Below, in pieces: positions 24,941 to 34,928 of a stretch of DNA of 64,000 nucleotides. The position numbers were made by a program, and so were the translations under genes. Under the pieces are notes generated by a model that was not told the DNA's origin, made no database searches, and saw nothing but the letters and a program-made list of their open reading frames with translations. Location of the stretch: contig JBFWNG010000006.1 of assembly GCA_050251195.1 (NCBI GenBank), positions 1-64,000 of the forward strand, written 5' to 3'. Source of the stretch: JBFWNG01 sp050251195. GTDB taxonomy: Bacteria > Bdellovibrionota_B > Oligoflexia > Oligoflexales > Oligoflexaceae. Position 1 is the first letter of the stretch. The number at the start of each line of letters is the position of its first letter.

Positions 24941-26135
24941 CGTCGCTTTGTTCCGTTCCTTTTAGTTCTGGAGCGATCTGATCTTTGATCTGAACTAAAG
25001 AAGTAAAAATAGCTCTTTCCAACCAGGGCCGGTCTAGGTCTTTCGCCGTCTTTAACAACATCTCCATTACCTGTTTGGTATCGAAGAATTTGAGAAGGCG
25101 GTTTATTCCCGACTCCATGTTCTCTGGAAATACTCTTATAATATCTTTGGTAAACAGTTCAAGTAAGATCTCCTTGTGTTCCTCGGAAAGTCGAGCAAAT
25201 ATAGCGCCTTGATAGGCAGGATTCAGACTGAGATTGTCTTTGGTCTGGCTGCTGTTCCGAAAGACCTGATGCGCAAAGGCGTTTGCAGTAAGTTTTTCCG
25301 CCTCCCGAGTCAGGCGCCAATGACCGGTTTTGCCTTTGCCGTCTCTGTAAACGAGATTTGCTTGATAAAGCGATTCCATCAATTCATCGGGGGCGAGAAA
25401 GTTGATCCCTAGTTTCTTTGCTTTAGATTTGACCGAGGCAATCGACAGCGTCCTCGCTTTTCCTATCTCCAGCAGCAGGTAAAATACCTTCCCCACGTCT
25501 GTTTCAGTCAAGAACTCATCGCTGACATGGCCTTCCAAACCAAACAAGAGATGATAGACATCAATGATCCAAGGTGTAACCTTCATTTGATCGGAAAATG
25601 CATAAAAAACGTTCTGGATCATAGACTCCACCTCCGTGGAGAAAACGATGGTGTCTTTCGTCGTCGAACCAATGTTCGACTGAATGTCGCGGGCAGTTTT
25701 TCGAAGATACTCGACGAGGAAAGACCCGAATCCGAGTTCCTCGCCGTTCATTGAATCTGCTTTGGAGACAATGGCGGAAACGAAAATGTATTTTATGAAT
25801 TGTTCGTCGCTTCGTTGTGTCGTTTTAGACATTATGTTGGACGAATGTAAGAAATCGATCAAAAGCATGATGAGTTCGGTCGCATGGGCCTGCGGGATCT
25901 CGTGTTCCTGATTCAAGTGGTTTGTGAGAAAACTTTGAAACAAAGCGGACCCAATCCAGTTTTTGTGACGAAAGACGCAATAACAGAGGTCGATATGGAG
26001 GGCATAAAGACGGGGCTTTTTCTTGATGATTTGTAAAATTGGCTCAAAATCAAGAACAATGTCTAAGGTCTGCGCAAAAACAAGGCTGTTCACATTTTTG
26101 TTAATCCAAAGGGATTTATGAAATGTCGAATTCAA
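24918..26135 (-). CDS. hypothetical protein, all-helical
   Basis: The 405-residue product has no signal peptide or membrane segment and reads as alpha-helical. A stretch at about 225-290 (LSIASVKSKAKKLGIN, LMESLYQANLVYRDGKGKTGHWRLTREAEKL) looks like a winged helix with a GKGKTGHW beta wing. TTG at 26135 is the start: AAGGAG lies seven bases upstream. It is translated into the DUF4301 gene with a 23-base overlap and is divergent from the giant repeat protein, sharing a 175-base control region. Function unknown; a regulator or scaffold role is possible. Confidence 0.75.
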   Translation of the reverse strand: MNSTFHKSLWINKNVNSLVFAQTLDIVLDFEPILQIIKKKPRLYALHIDLCYCVFRHKNWIGSALFQSFLTNHLNQEHEIPQAHATELIMLLIDFLHSSNIMSKTTQRSDEQFIKYIFVSAIVSKADSMNGEELGFGSFLVEYLRKTARDIQSNIGSTTKDTIVFSTEVESMIQNVFYAFSDQMKVTPWIIDVYHLLFGLEGHVSDEFLTETDVGKVFYLLLEIGKARTLSIASVKSKAKKLGINFLAPDELMESLYQANLVYRDGKGKTGHWRLTREAEKLTANAFAHQVFRNSSQTKDNLSLNPAYQGAIFARLSEEHKEILLELFTKDIIRVFPENMESGINRLLKFFDTKQVMEMLLKTAKDLDRPWLERAIFTSLVQIKDQIAPELKGTEQSDDAKGQEF

Positions 26136-26310
26136 TATTCCACTCCTTGAGCTTATGCGAATGTTTTAAGGGAATTATATCACGCTCTTAATTAAATTTT
26201 ATCATTTTGCTCCCGACTTCAGAAAAGTTTGGGGTTAATTAAGGTAAACCCTTCATTAACGGCCGATTTTACCGAAAACAAGAAGTGAGATTTTTTACTT
26301 AGGGGATTAT
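26136..26310. promoter_or_regulatory. divergent promoter region, hypothetical / giant repeat protein
   Basis: These 175 AT-rich bases lie between two diverging genes. They contain AGGGGA before the rightward TTG start and AAGGAG before the leftward one. A TAAA..GCCGAT pair (26245-26267) recalls a sigma-28 promoter but has a spacer two bases too short. Confidence 0.35.
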
Positions 26311-29300
26311 TTGAGTTCGCAGGACTCTATCATCGACATTCTCAAAATATGCAGGTTCGCAGCGCAAGGCGAGGCCGGCAAATATTCTTTGCTTTTGCCT
26401 GGTAAAAAAGGCGAAGGCGTGAATCCCATCACAATCTCAAATTGGAGCATAGACGTCCAAGGCGGCAAATGGACGATTTGCGACGTTAACCTTGACATAG
26501 ATAGAGCCAAGTTTGCCCGCAACCTTACCAAAGCACTTCGAGACAAATACGGTGAGGGAATCAACGTCGAAGTCTTAGGCGGAAAGAAAAACGAACAACT
26601 CGTCTTTGTTGAATTCGTCAGGCCGAAGACAAACCCTTCAGAACCAATTAGCGTAACAGACAAGTTCGTCCCCGAGAAACTGTCATACGGCTTCTCGACC
26701 TTCCGAATATCCTTTAACACGGACTTTAAAGCACTCAACGTGCAGGTTTATGATTTTGCGAAAGTTGGGTATTGTCCAAACGATTTCTTTATTTTGGCGT
26801 CCAACTATGTCTCTGAGTCGTTGATGTTGCCGAAGGCGTGCCAAAACTATAGACGATTGCTCGAACAGAGATATGATTTCTTTAGTGTTTGTACGAATGC
26901 ATTAGCACAGCTCGTCTCGCAGGATGCCGTTCAAAAGCTGTTGAAATACTACCTCAAGCAAACCTATTTGAACGTCAGTATGCGCTTCAACAGAATGGCC
27001 GACGCATGGATTTTCAACGCCTCAACGAGCGGTGAAATTGAAAAGGATGTTGTTGCACCTATCCTTGAGGTACTGGAGGAACGGGAACTCAGCGATCTTT
27101 TCAATGACATCGATACCTGTCTGATCGAAGGAAAGTATCAGCGAGCAAAAGCGATTATTAGCGAAAAACTTCGAACTAGCCCCGATTCTCTATTCTTATT
27201 GAGGCGCATGGGTGTTTTGTCTTTCCTCGAAGATAAACTGGCTGGAGACGAAGTTGTGGCTGCCGGTTTGCAAAGGGAGCCGCTTGATAAACTGTTTTTG
27301 TCGGTTGCCTTAGAGGGGGCATTTAGAGCGGGAGATTCAAAAGGCGTTCTCAAATTTGCTTCGAAAATTGTGGAAGAGGTCCTGAAAACCGTACAAGTCG
27401 GTGCGGAAATTAACGCAGTCCAGCGAGTTGTGCCGGAAATCCTCGGTGATCACTGGTTCTACATTGACTATGCAAAAGCGGAAGCCGGTTATATCCGCGC
27501 TTTACTAAACAACGATGAGAGTCCCCGGATACTTTCCAAACTTGCTTTGCTCTCCAAGCATTATGGGCGCGAACAGGAAGAGGTGGGATATCTCGAAAGG
27601 CTAGCAAAGGTTGAACGACGCAATTGGGAGCGGAGTTTTGTCTACTATAGGCTATCGAAGATTTCTTTGCCAAAAGATCAGGAAAAGGCGATTCAGCTCG
27701 CGTTTAAAGCAATTCAACATCAGGCAGATTCAATCGAAATATGTCTTTATCTCGCGGAAACCTTGGTCAACGCGCAGCGAGCGAGAGAAGCCGTCCAAGC
27801 CCTTAGCGAAACGCTGGATGCCATTCCAGACACCGCGGCTGATAAGAAATCCATACTGCAACTAGCCATAGGCAAGATTTGGAAATACTCTCTCGGTCGA
27901 GACGATTTGGCGAAAGAACGGTTCGCAAAGGCTGTGAATTTAGTTCGCTCCGAAGCTAACAAGCTTCGAAAATTGCGAGACGAGTTTGAGAAGCTCGGTG
28001 AACGCGAATTCGTCACGGAGGTTACAACCGAGACATTCGTGGTTGCGCTCAAGGAAAAAAACCTGCGGGTGATAGACGACTGCGTCAAGTATTACACAGA
28101 GCACCCCGAGGTAACCTTAGGAAACACGGCATCTGAGGCAATAGTTGTGCACATGCTCGACAAACCAACGAGCTTAACAAAAGTAGAGTCTTGGGATTTT
28201 GGGTCGAAAGACGACTGGGAGCGCATTTACGAAGGCAGCAAACAAAAATTCGCTTCGAACCCGGACAATCGCGACCTAGGCGCAATAAATATCTTCCTAG
28301 GCAAAATAGCGCTTCGAAAACTTAATGACCGCTCAAGGGCTGGATCTCACTTTCTCGCGGCCGGGAAAACAGGCAGGGTTGAGCAGGGTATCTACGATAC
28401 CGTCAAGAACGACATTCACGGTCCAGAGAAGGAAAGAGTTTTTGAGGAGTTTGTTACCGCGCAGCTCGGGTTTGCTGACGAAGCTGATAAGCCGCGAATT
28501 TTGAAAGATCTCTTGACGGACGGCAAACGTGTTGATCCGAAGAAACTGGATGTTTACGCCCACAAAGTATACGTCATGAGCGGCGATATGCAGTATCTGA
28601 AGGATAGAATGGCCCATTACCAGAGTTTGGATGACCTCAAGTCAATATACGAACTTTTGATGTTTATCGTGGCAGGGCCCAATAGAGGTTCCTCCAACCT
28701 TGTATGGTTCAAGGAGGCGTTTCAGCGAATCGCAGCGACCACTAAATCGAACCAAAAACGTGATTTCTTAGAGCGAATTGCAGAAAAAATTCTGGAAAAC
28801 CCCGAGCTCGACGATTCATTTTTGACGTATATGATCTCCGAGCTAAATGCGCTAGGGCAGTCAAAGGTCACGAAGATCGGCATCAAGAAGCTGCTTGAGC
28901 GTGGCCTTGTGCCGGAGATGAAGAGCGGAGCCATTGAGGAGATTCTTCAAGGTGACGGAGACTTATTGCGCTTTTTTGAAAATCGCTACGGGTCGGCCGT
29001 ATCTCCGAAGGATAGGGAACAGTGGGGTAAGAAGCTCGCCGACTTATACATTGAAACGCACGCAGAGCAGGCAAAAATTTGTTCGATATTGCTTGATATT
29101 GGAATGTATAGCGGCTTGACGACAGATCATTTGGCGGCACTCATGCAGAACTCGACTTCCGACAACTGGCTTGACGTCGCGAAGGTGTTGGAGTTCCAAA
29201 GAAAGGTTCAGAAAGACGGCGAAGGCGGACGCCAGATTACTACGTATCTGATGGAAGTTTATCACTCAAAGCTCCAGAATTATTCGTCGGCGTTTGGAGT

Positions 29301-31272
29301 AAAACTGGAGAACTTGGAGAAACTGCGAAACGACCCCGGCGGGTTCTTTGACTTGTTCGAATATGCGGCGACCTATTGCGGAAAGCATGAGATCAGCAAG
29401 GCATGCACTTTATGCATTAGTAACGAACGATGTTGGGAAGATTTTGAGAAAATAGAGCCTGTCATCAGTTGTGCGATTAAGGAACTCGTTAACGAAGAGT
29501 ATCTACATGTGGCGATTCTTAATAAGTTGCACGAGTCCACGGTCATTGAACCAGAAAAACTAGTCCAATATTTGAGAGAATTGCATAATATCGACATCCA
29601 CTCTGCGAAATCCGCATGGTACGTCTTCAAGCATTTTTGTGATGCCGACAACATCCCCGAAGTTGAGGAGGCTGTTGTTCTCATATTGAGAGGCCAAGAA
29701 ATGCAAGGCGCCGCTCGTCAGGCCTTAGCGGCTGTACGAGAAGAGCTTAATGGCCGTGGCAAGGAACCCATGCTGATGGATGTCATAAACGGAATTTTCG
29801 AACGGGAGGCCCACAACGTTCTTTCACAAAATGCGGTGTTAGAGCTCAAGCTTACTCTTGGAGAGATCCTTATCCAAAGGGGAGTCAACATCGGCAAAGC
29901 GATCCGAATTTTGGAAGATGTCGCTGATGAGAGAAAGGATGTACGTGCACTTCATGCACTTTACTTAGCTTATAGAAAACAAAATAACGAAGCGAAGCAG
30001 GTAACTACTTTAGAAGAATTAATCCCGCTCGTTAAAGCCGATGGTCAGCTCCATCGCACATATCAGCTAGCCCAACTTGAAAACGTATACCAAAATCTGG
30101 CGAAAAGGGCGGAGGTTGCTTTCCAAGCCAAGGTTGTACCCATTGGCAATAGAAAAGAGGAGGCCGTTACGGCTTCCCCTGTCCAAGTGGAGCAAGCCGC
30201 AGGCGCCGAAGGATTTCCGCCTAAGAGAGTCGATCTCAAAGAAACGGTGACGAAAAGACCACAGGCGCATGAAAATACTGGACCTTCGGTGGATTGGCGT
30301 GATGCAGTTAGCAAATTATCCGTAGACGTCCGGTCAATCGCGCAGGTTATCGCCGATGATAAAATCAGCGCTGTGGAAAAACACGTAGCGGTGCAGGCTA
30401 TGTCTCTTATTGCAGGTGACTTGACCCATATTAAAACGTGGCAGCACCCTGTTTGGAGAGATTTCTCCACGAAATTTTATGAGCTCAAGGCTGACAATAG
30501 AATTCCAAAAAATAAAGTGCATCCTCTCCTGAAAAGCGACCTCTGTAGCCTGCTAATAATGGTCAGCCCTATCGTTGTAAAATATTTTCGGCGTAGCTTT
30601 AAGATGGATGTTTTCATGCAGGAGAAAGGGATTACGCCGAAGTCGAAGAAGGATCTTAATTGGAACGACCGAGTTTTTGAGATGCTGGGTTTGAAAGCCT
30701 ATCGAGCCGCAATTGAATCTCGGAAGTACAAGATAACTGACGTCGGAGGGATAGGAGAAACCTTGTTCTTTGACGCCTATAGAAACGTCCTCTTCTTCGA
30801 TAAGCAACTGTACCTAGCACGCCCCAATTCGCATCTGTTTCACCGACTCCTGTTCATTTTGAGGTCGAGTTTTTTAGGGTATTATCCGTATTTCCATCTC
30901 AATACGGACAATCAAATAGCGCCATTCCTCGAACAATGGAGTGAAAACGCCAAGGCGGGCAATCTACATAAGTTCCTCAATGCTGGCAGCGGCTATCAGT
31001 TCATGAGCAAGGCAAGCCTAAACCAACTTGCCGCGGCATTCGCAAAAGTCGGTACGATTCGAAAAATGGACGTGGTTGTTTTAATAGAAGCGATGCGTAG
31101 CCATATTTACAAACTCGATGTGGCGGAAACTCTTGACGTTGTTGGTGCCTGTGAGGCTATTCAAAACGACGATTTCTACAAGGACGACAGCCATGGCCTT
31201 GATCGGCTGAAAGACGCCTCCCAGGTTGTGGCGCTCTTGGATTTTGTGACCAAGCTCGTCCTGACCGAATAA
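26311..31272 (+). CDS. giant TPR-like repeat protein (1653 aa), unknown function
   Basis: This is the longest gene in the window. The protein has no signal peptide or membrane helix. Residues 1-200 form a mixed alpha/beta N-terminal domain (NWSIDVQGGKWTICDVNLD). Residues about 255-1260 are a long helical solenoid with TPR-like features (YQRAKAIISEKLRTSPDSLFLLRRMG; EKAIQLAFKAIQHQADSIEICLYLAETLVNAQRAREAV). A low-complexity linker near 1275-1330 precedes a conserved-looking C-terminal domain of about 320 residues, with aromatic-rich text (FFDAYRNVLFFDKQLYLARPNSHLFHRLLF). Start TTG at 26311 follows AGGGGA. It probably acts as a cytoplasmic scaffold. Convergent neighbour is cheW; a motility link is only contextual. 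Confidence 0.85.
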   Translation: MSSQDSIIDILKICRFAAQGEAGKYSLLLPGKKGEGVNPITISNWSIDVQGGKWTICDVNLDIDRAKFARNLTKALRDKYGEGINVEVLGGKKNEQLVFVEFVRPKTNPSEPISVTDKFVPEKLSYGFSTFRISFNTDFKALNVQVYDFAKVGYCPNDFFILASNYVSESLMLPKACQNYRRLLEQRYDFFSVCTNALAQLVSQDAVQKLLKYYLKQTYLNVSMRFNRMADAWIFNASTSGEIEKDVVAPILEVLEERELSDLFNDIDTCLIEGKYQRAKAIISEKLRTSPDSLFLLRRMGVLSFLEDKLAGDEVVAAGLQREPLDKLFLSVALEGAFRAGDSKGVLKFASKIVEEVLKTVQVGAEINAVQRVVPEILGDHWFYIDYAKAEAGYIRALLNNDESPRILSKLALLSKHYGREQEEVGYLERLAKVERRNWERSFVYYRLSKISLPKDQEKAIQLAFKAIQHQADSIEICLYLAETLVNAQRAREAVQALSETLDAIPDTAADKKSILQLAIGKIWKYSLGRDDLAKERFAKAVNLVRSEANKLRKLRDEFEKLGEREFVTEVTTETFVVALKEKNLRVIDDCVKYYTEHPEVTLGNTASEAIVVHMLDKPTSLTKVESWDFGSKDDWERIYEGSKQKFASNPDNRDLGAINIFLGKIALRKLNDRSRAGSHFLAAGKTGRVEQGIYDTVKNDIHGPEKERVFEEFVTAQLGFADEADKPRILKDLLTDGKRVDPKKLDVYAHKVYVMSGDMQYLKDRMAHYQSLDDLKSIYELLMFIVAGPNRGSSNLVWFKEAFQRIAATTKSNQKRDFLERIAEKILENPELDDSFLTYMISELNALGQSKVTKIGIKKLLERGLVPEMKSGAIEEILQGDGDLLRFFENRYGSAVSPKDREQWGKKLADLYIETHAEQAKICSILLDIGMYSGLTTDHLAALMQNSTSDNWLDVAKVLEFQRKVQKDGEGGRQITTYLMEVYHSKLQNYSSAFGVKLENLEKLRNDPGGFFDLFEYAATYCGKHEISKACTLCISNERCWEDFEKIEPVISCAIKELVNEEYLHVAILNKLHESTVIEPEKLVQYLRELHNIDIHSAKSAWYVFKHFCDADNIPEVEEAVVLILRGQEMQGAARQALAAVREELNGRGKEPMLMDVINGIFEREAHNVLSQNAVLELKLTLGEILIQRGVNIGKAIRILEDVADERKDVRALHALYLAYRKQNNEAKQVTTLEELIPLVKADGQLHRTYQLAQLENVYQNLAKRAEVAFQAKVVPIGNRKEEAVTASPVQVEQAAGAEGFPPKRVDLKETVTKRPQAHENTGPSVDWRDAVSKLSVDVRSIAQVIADDKISAVEKHVAVQAMSLIAGDLTHIKTWQHPVWRDFSTKFYELKADNRIPKNKVHPLLKSDLCSLLIMVSPIVVKYFRRSFKMDVFMQEKGITPKSKKDLNWNDRVFEMLGLKAYRAAIESRKYKITDVGGIGETLFFDAYRNVLFFDKQLYLARPNSHLFHRLLFILRSSFLGYYPYFHLNTDNQIAPFLEQWSENAKAGNLHKFLNAGSGYQFMSKASLNQLAAAFAKVGTIRKMDVVVLIEAMRSHIYKLDVAETLDVVGACEAIQNDDFYKDDSHGLDRLKDASQVVALLDFVTKLVLTE

Positions 31273-31320
31273 GGAAGCAGATATCCCCAAACAAGAAGCG
31301 CTCAGAAAGATCCGTTGGGA

Positions 31321-31881
31321 TTATAGGCCGGTGTCCTTGATTTCTTCTTCGCTTAGACGTTGCCGGTAGTCCGTTGCATTGAAGACTTTAACGATATCGA
31401 GAATTCCGTTAACTTTGTTACCTCGTTTGGAAATTCCCATGAGCAGGTCGAAGCCTTTGCCAAGGTTTGTGACGTTCGATGCTTCGATTTGTGCCGCGTT
31501 TAGAGATATAACGTAAGTTATCGCATCGACTATGAGTCCTGCCATGACGCTCTCGTGATTTGTGATAATGATTCGGTTGGCTGGAGACGGCTTGCATTGA
31601 TCATGGCCCATCATCGTGCGTAGACAGATAGCGGGAAGGATTGTGCCCCGCAGATTAATGACGCCGTCGACGAATTTCGGCCCCCCGGGCACGAAAGTAA
31701 GCCGGTTTAGCATGATTATTTCTTTCATGGCCGTCATCGGCAGCAAAAACTCCTCGTTTTCGACGATAAAGCCAATGAATTGCTTGAGGCCAATGAACGC
31801 TTCCGCTTTCTTGCTGCCGTCGAGGTCGCCTCGGATGGCAAAGAGGCTCGATCGATATGCGCTGCTAGAGTAATTTGACAT
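31321..31881 (-). CDS. cheW: CheW-like chemotaxis coupling protein
   Basis: The 186-residue protein has a CheW domain from about residue 32 (QFIGFIVENEEFLLPMTAMKEI, GVINLRGTILPAICLR, AGLIVDAITYVISLN, GISKRGNKVNGILDIVKVF). CheW bridges chemoreceptors and CheA. A 30-residue N-terminal extension, rich in Ser, precedes the domain. ATG at 31881 follows AGGAG. It is 12 bases after cheA, so the two are co-transcribed. Receptors, CheY, CheR and CheB are not in the window. Confidence 0.92.
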   Translation of the reverse strand: MSNYSSSAYRSSLFAIRGDLDGSKKAEAFIGLKQFIGFIVENEEFLLPMTAMKEIIMLNRLTFVPGGPKFVDGVINLRGTILPAICLRTMMGHDQCKPSPANRIIITNHESVMAGLIVDAITYVISLNAAQIEASNVTNLGKGFDLLMGISKRGNKVNGILDIVKVFNATDYRQRLSEEEIKDTGL

Positions 31882-31893
31882 TCTGTTGCTCCT

Positions 31894-34314
31894 TTACGCT
31901 GCGTTCTTGCGGCTCTTTGCGGTGAAGGCTTCTTCCAGCTCGGGTACGTCAAGGACAAGAACGACTTCGCCATTACCTAGAACCGCTCCGCCAGCAATGC
32001 ATGGAGTACCTGTCATGATAGGTCCCATAGATTTGATAACCATTTCCTGCTGATTCAGAAGTTGATCGACAACAACCCCAAAGGGTCTATCTGCGTGACC
32101 GACGACAACGACGAAAAGACGGTTCGATGACTTGCGGTACTTGTGTTCCGTCTCCGAGGGAGCCGATGATTGTTTGTCCAGGAAGTCGGATAGTGTGTTC
32201 TTCTTCTGGTCGAGGTGTAATGCTTCACCTAAGTGCATGAGAGGCAATACTTTGTCGCGGAGCTTAATGACCTCGGCATCGCCAACTCTTTGTATGTCAC
32301 TGCGTTCAATTCGAATGGACTCGATGACAGAGCTTAAGGGGAACGCGTAAGTCTCGCTTTGAACTCTAACCAAGAGACTTTGAACGATTGCTAGGGTGAG
32401 CGGCAACCGTATGATTATGGTTGAGCCTTGCTGCTTCTTGCTCTCGATCTCCACGAGTCCTTTAAGTTTCATGATCTGTTTCTTAACGACGTCCATACCC
32501 ACTCCACGCCCTGAAATGTTGGACACCTTTTCTGCCGTCGAGAAACCTGGTTCGAAAATGAGGTTGAAAATTTCTCGTTCCGAGAGCTTTTCATCTGGCT
32601 TGACCAGCCCCTTTTCTTGAGCCTTTCTTCGGATCACTTCGGGATCCATCCCCTTGCCGTCGTCCCGTATGGAAATGACAATATTGTTACCTTCCTGATG
32701 TGCGGACAGGTAGACATTGCCGTCGGGGGATTTGTTGTTAGCGGTGCGGGTTTGGGCGTCTTCAATTCCGTGATCGCAAGCGTTTCTTATCAAGTGAATG
32801 AGCGGATCCCCGATTTGTTCGACAAGCGTCTTGTCAAGTTCTGCTGATTCTCCAGAAATATGTAAGTTGATGTTCTTATTAAGTGTTTTTGCCAGGTCTC
32901 TCACGATCCGGCCAAACTTGTTGAACGCGTTGCCAATAGGAACCATCCTGACTTTCATGATTATGTCCTGGAACTCGTTCATATGGCGACCGAACAGTTG
33001 CACAGTTTCCGATAGCGTGCCGAGCATCTTAATTTTTGGATGCTTAACTCGCATCTCTTCTTCAATAGAAGAAAACCTAGTTCGGTCAATAACCAATTCT
33101 CCAACCAAGTTTACAAGACTGTCGAGGCGTTTCAGATCGACGCGAATGGTGGAAATTTCTTCTGATTTCCCCTTTGCAGGAGCGGCTGCGGGGGCGTGCT
33201 CAGTTTCCACTTTTGGAGCTTTCGCGACGGCGACACGTTTGGTGTTTCCTTTTGCGGCTTGAGTCAGCGCAATGACAATGTCCTTGGTCTTAATTCCGCA
33301 CGGCTTCCCGTTTTTCACGGCTGCCAGCAAAGTCTTTATAACGTCCATTCCCTGAAACAAGAGGTCCACGATGTCGGAATTCGCCGCCAGTTTTCCCTTG
33401 CGGATAAGATCAAAGAGGTTTTCCAACCGATGCATGATGCGTTCGAGTGCTTTGAATCCAAACATTCCGGCAGCCCCTTTTATGGTATGCGCCGCCCGAA
33501 ATATTTCCTCGATAATTTCTTGATTGCTGGCATCCTGCTCAAGACGAAGAATCGCCTCGTCGAGAGATTGCATGAGCTCGTCGGTGTTGGTATTGAAATC
33601 GTTGATCATGTCAGGATCGGTTTGGAAGTCGTTAGGAGTCCATTCCTCGATCTCTTCGCACTCTTCATCAGAACCCGCCGCAGGAGCGGCGTGTCCATGG
33701 TCGTGATTGTTATCGATAATCGTTGGCGCCTCAACGTCTTCCGATTTATCGCCGCCACCTTGCTCCAATTCGGCAAGAAGCATTTCCGCTTCTTCGTCGG
33801 CCGAAAGAACGCCGGTTTTAGGTTTTTTTGTCTCAGAAGCTTTCGCTGCCGGACTTGGCGTGCTGGGGGCGGAAGGGCCATCCATTTCCGCGAGAAGACG
33901 CATGGCCTCGTCGTCAGAAATCACCACGACTTTGGGAGAGGCGGCGTCAGCATTGACAGGAGATGGATTGAGCGGAGCTTTTGGAGGCGGCGCGGGCGGT
34001 TCGCCTCCCTCCATTTCGGCAAGTAAGCGCATCGCCTCGTCGTCGGACATGTTTTCGTCGAAGTCAGCTTCTGGTTCAGGTTGAATTTCCGGCTGGATCA
34101 ACGGCGCCGTTTTGATTGCTTGCTCCTTACTTGGGCCGGACCATTGTTTGAGCATTTGAAGTATCTCAAATGCTTCGTTAACGAGGCTTGCAACTTCAGG
34201 GCTGCTCTTTCTGTCGGAGAGTTTTTGCGCAAGCAACAGTTTTAGGTGCTCCGAGAGTTTGGGAAACACCTGTTGGATGAGTGTCTGTATTGCCGCGTTT
34301 GTGAGAGCATCCAT
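31894..34314 (-). CDS. cheA: chemotaxis histidine kinase CheA
   Basis: The 806-residue kinase has an unusual N-terminal region (1-230) with a helical start and an acidic, Pro/Ala-rich linker. That linker carries three copies of an SDDEAMRLLAEM-like motif at about 90-101, 133-144 and 171-182. The HPt domain follows with phospho-His276 in AAHTIKGAAGMFGF, then dimerisation (LKRLDSLVNLVGELVIDRTRF), HATPase (IRNACDHGIED, DDGKGMD, GFSTAEKVSNISGRGVGMDVVK) and a C-terminal CheW-like regulatory domain. No P2 CheY-binding domain is evident between the HPt and dimerisation parts. It lies between a STAS-like gene and cheW. Confidence 0.95.
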   Translation of the reverse strand: MDALTNAAIQTLIQQVFPKLSEHLKLLLAQKLSDRKSSPEVASLVNEAFEILQMLKQWSGPSKEQAIKTAPLIQPEIQPEPEADFDENMSDDEAMRLLAEMEGGEPPAPPPKAPLNPSPVNADAASPKVVVISDDEAMRLLAEMDGPSAPSTPSPAAKASETKKPKTGVLSADEEAEMLLAELEQGGGDKSEDVEAPTIIDNNHDHGHAAPAAGSDEECEEIEEWTPNDFQTDPDMINDFNTNTDELMQSLDEAILRLEQDASNQEIIEEIFRAAHTIKGAAGMFGFKALERIMHRLENLFDLIRKGKLAANSDIVDLLFQGMDVIKTLLAAVKNGKPCGIKTKDIVIALTQAAKGNTKRVAVAKAPKVETEHAPAAAPAKGKSEEISTIRVDLKRLDSLVNLVGELVIDRTRFSSIEEEMRVKHPKIKMLGTLSETVQLFGRHMNEFQDIIMKVRMVPIGNAFNKFGRIVRDLAKTLNKNINLHISGESAELDKTLVEQIGDPLIHLIRNACDHGIEDAQTRTANNKSPDGNVYLSAHQEGNNIVISIRDDGKGMDPEVIRRKAQEKGLVKPDEKLSEREIFNLIFEPGFSTAEKVSNISGRGVGMDVVKKQIMKLKGLVEIESKKQQGSTIIIRLPLTLAIVQSLLVRVQSETYAFPLSSVIESIRIERSDIQRVGDAEVIKLRDKVLPLMHLGEALHLDQKKNTLSDFLDKQSSAPSETEHKYRKSSNRLFVVVVGHADRPFGVVVDQLLNQQEMVIKSMGPIMTGTPCIAGGAVLGNGEVVLVLDVPELEEAFTAKSRKNAA

Positions 34315-34329
34315 GCTCGTATCCTGTGG

Positions 34330-34836
34330 TTAGCCTACTTTTGGAAGCACACTATTCGCAAATAGGAAGTAGCTCTCTTCCAGTGCGTCGAATTCGAGAG
34401 GGTTCCCACACTTTTCGCACGTGAGCTCAGGCGCCGTGCGAGAGGAAAGCGATTCTTGCGCTTCATCTACCTTGATGAGTCGATTTACTTCTCCGCCGCA
34501 CTCGCAATAGTAAGGCGCGTGGAAAGATTCTATGTAACCAGATCCCAGCGAGTCGGGAACCATGTTGATTTGATCAATCATTGTCACTGAACATTCTTTG
34601 AAAACCAGATTTCCCAATGCACTGATCTTCTTTACGAGATAAATCCATTCTCGGATTCCGCAAGAGTTGAAGTTATTGATTTGAGCCAATTCGAAGTTGA
34701 TCACCGGCTTTTTCATCAAAGGCACTTCTTCGTGCTGGAAGTTTTCGTCGACGTCACCAACAAATTTGTAAGTAACCTCGTTTTGTGCTTCTTTGATTTC
34801 GATTTGCAGGTTCGAAAACTTGACTACCTTAGTCAT
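34330..34836 (-). CDS. STAS-like protein with C-terminal zinc-ribbon motif
   Basis: The 168-residue protein has an N-terminal STAS-like domain (VTYKFVGDVDENF, NFELAQINNFNSCGIREWIYLVKKI, which matches the D-S/C-xGI helix pattern). A Cys-rich tail follows: YYCECGG and, 30 residues later, LTCEKCGNPLEF, a likely zinc site. In anti-sigma-factor antagonists the residue here would be a phosphorylated Ser; this protein has SCGI with Ser preceding Cys. The ATG at 34836 is chosen over that at 34848 because GGAG lies just before it. It starts the cheA-cheW operon, 15 bases ahead of cheA, so a role in chemosensory signalling is inferred. Confidence 0.8.
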   Translation of the reverse strand: MTKVVKFSNLQIEIKEAQNEVTYKFVGDVDENFQHEEVPLMKKPVINFELAQINNFNSCGIREWIYLVKKISALGNLVFKECSVTMIDQINMVPDSLGSGYIESFHAPYYCECGGEVNRLIKVDEAQESLSSRTAPELTCEKCGNPLEFDALEESYFLFANSVLPKVG

Positions 34837-34928
34837 ACGAATCTCCATAGACCCAGCTTTAAGAAACGTAGGTCAGATAAAAGGATTCTTCTCCTCTATG
34901 TAATATCGGATATTCACAGAGAAACTTT

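Noticed and set aside
26245..26267. Sigma-28 promoter before the giant repeat gene
   Set aside because: TAAA and GCCGAT are present but the spacer is two bases too short and the rest of the consensus fails.
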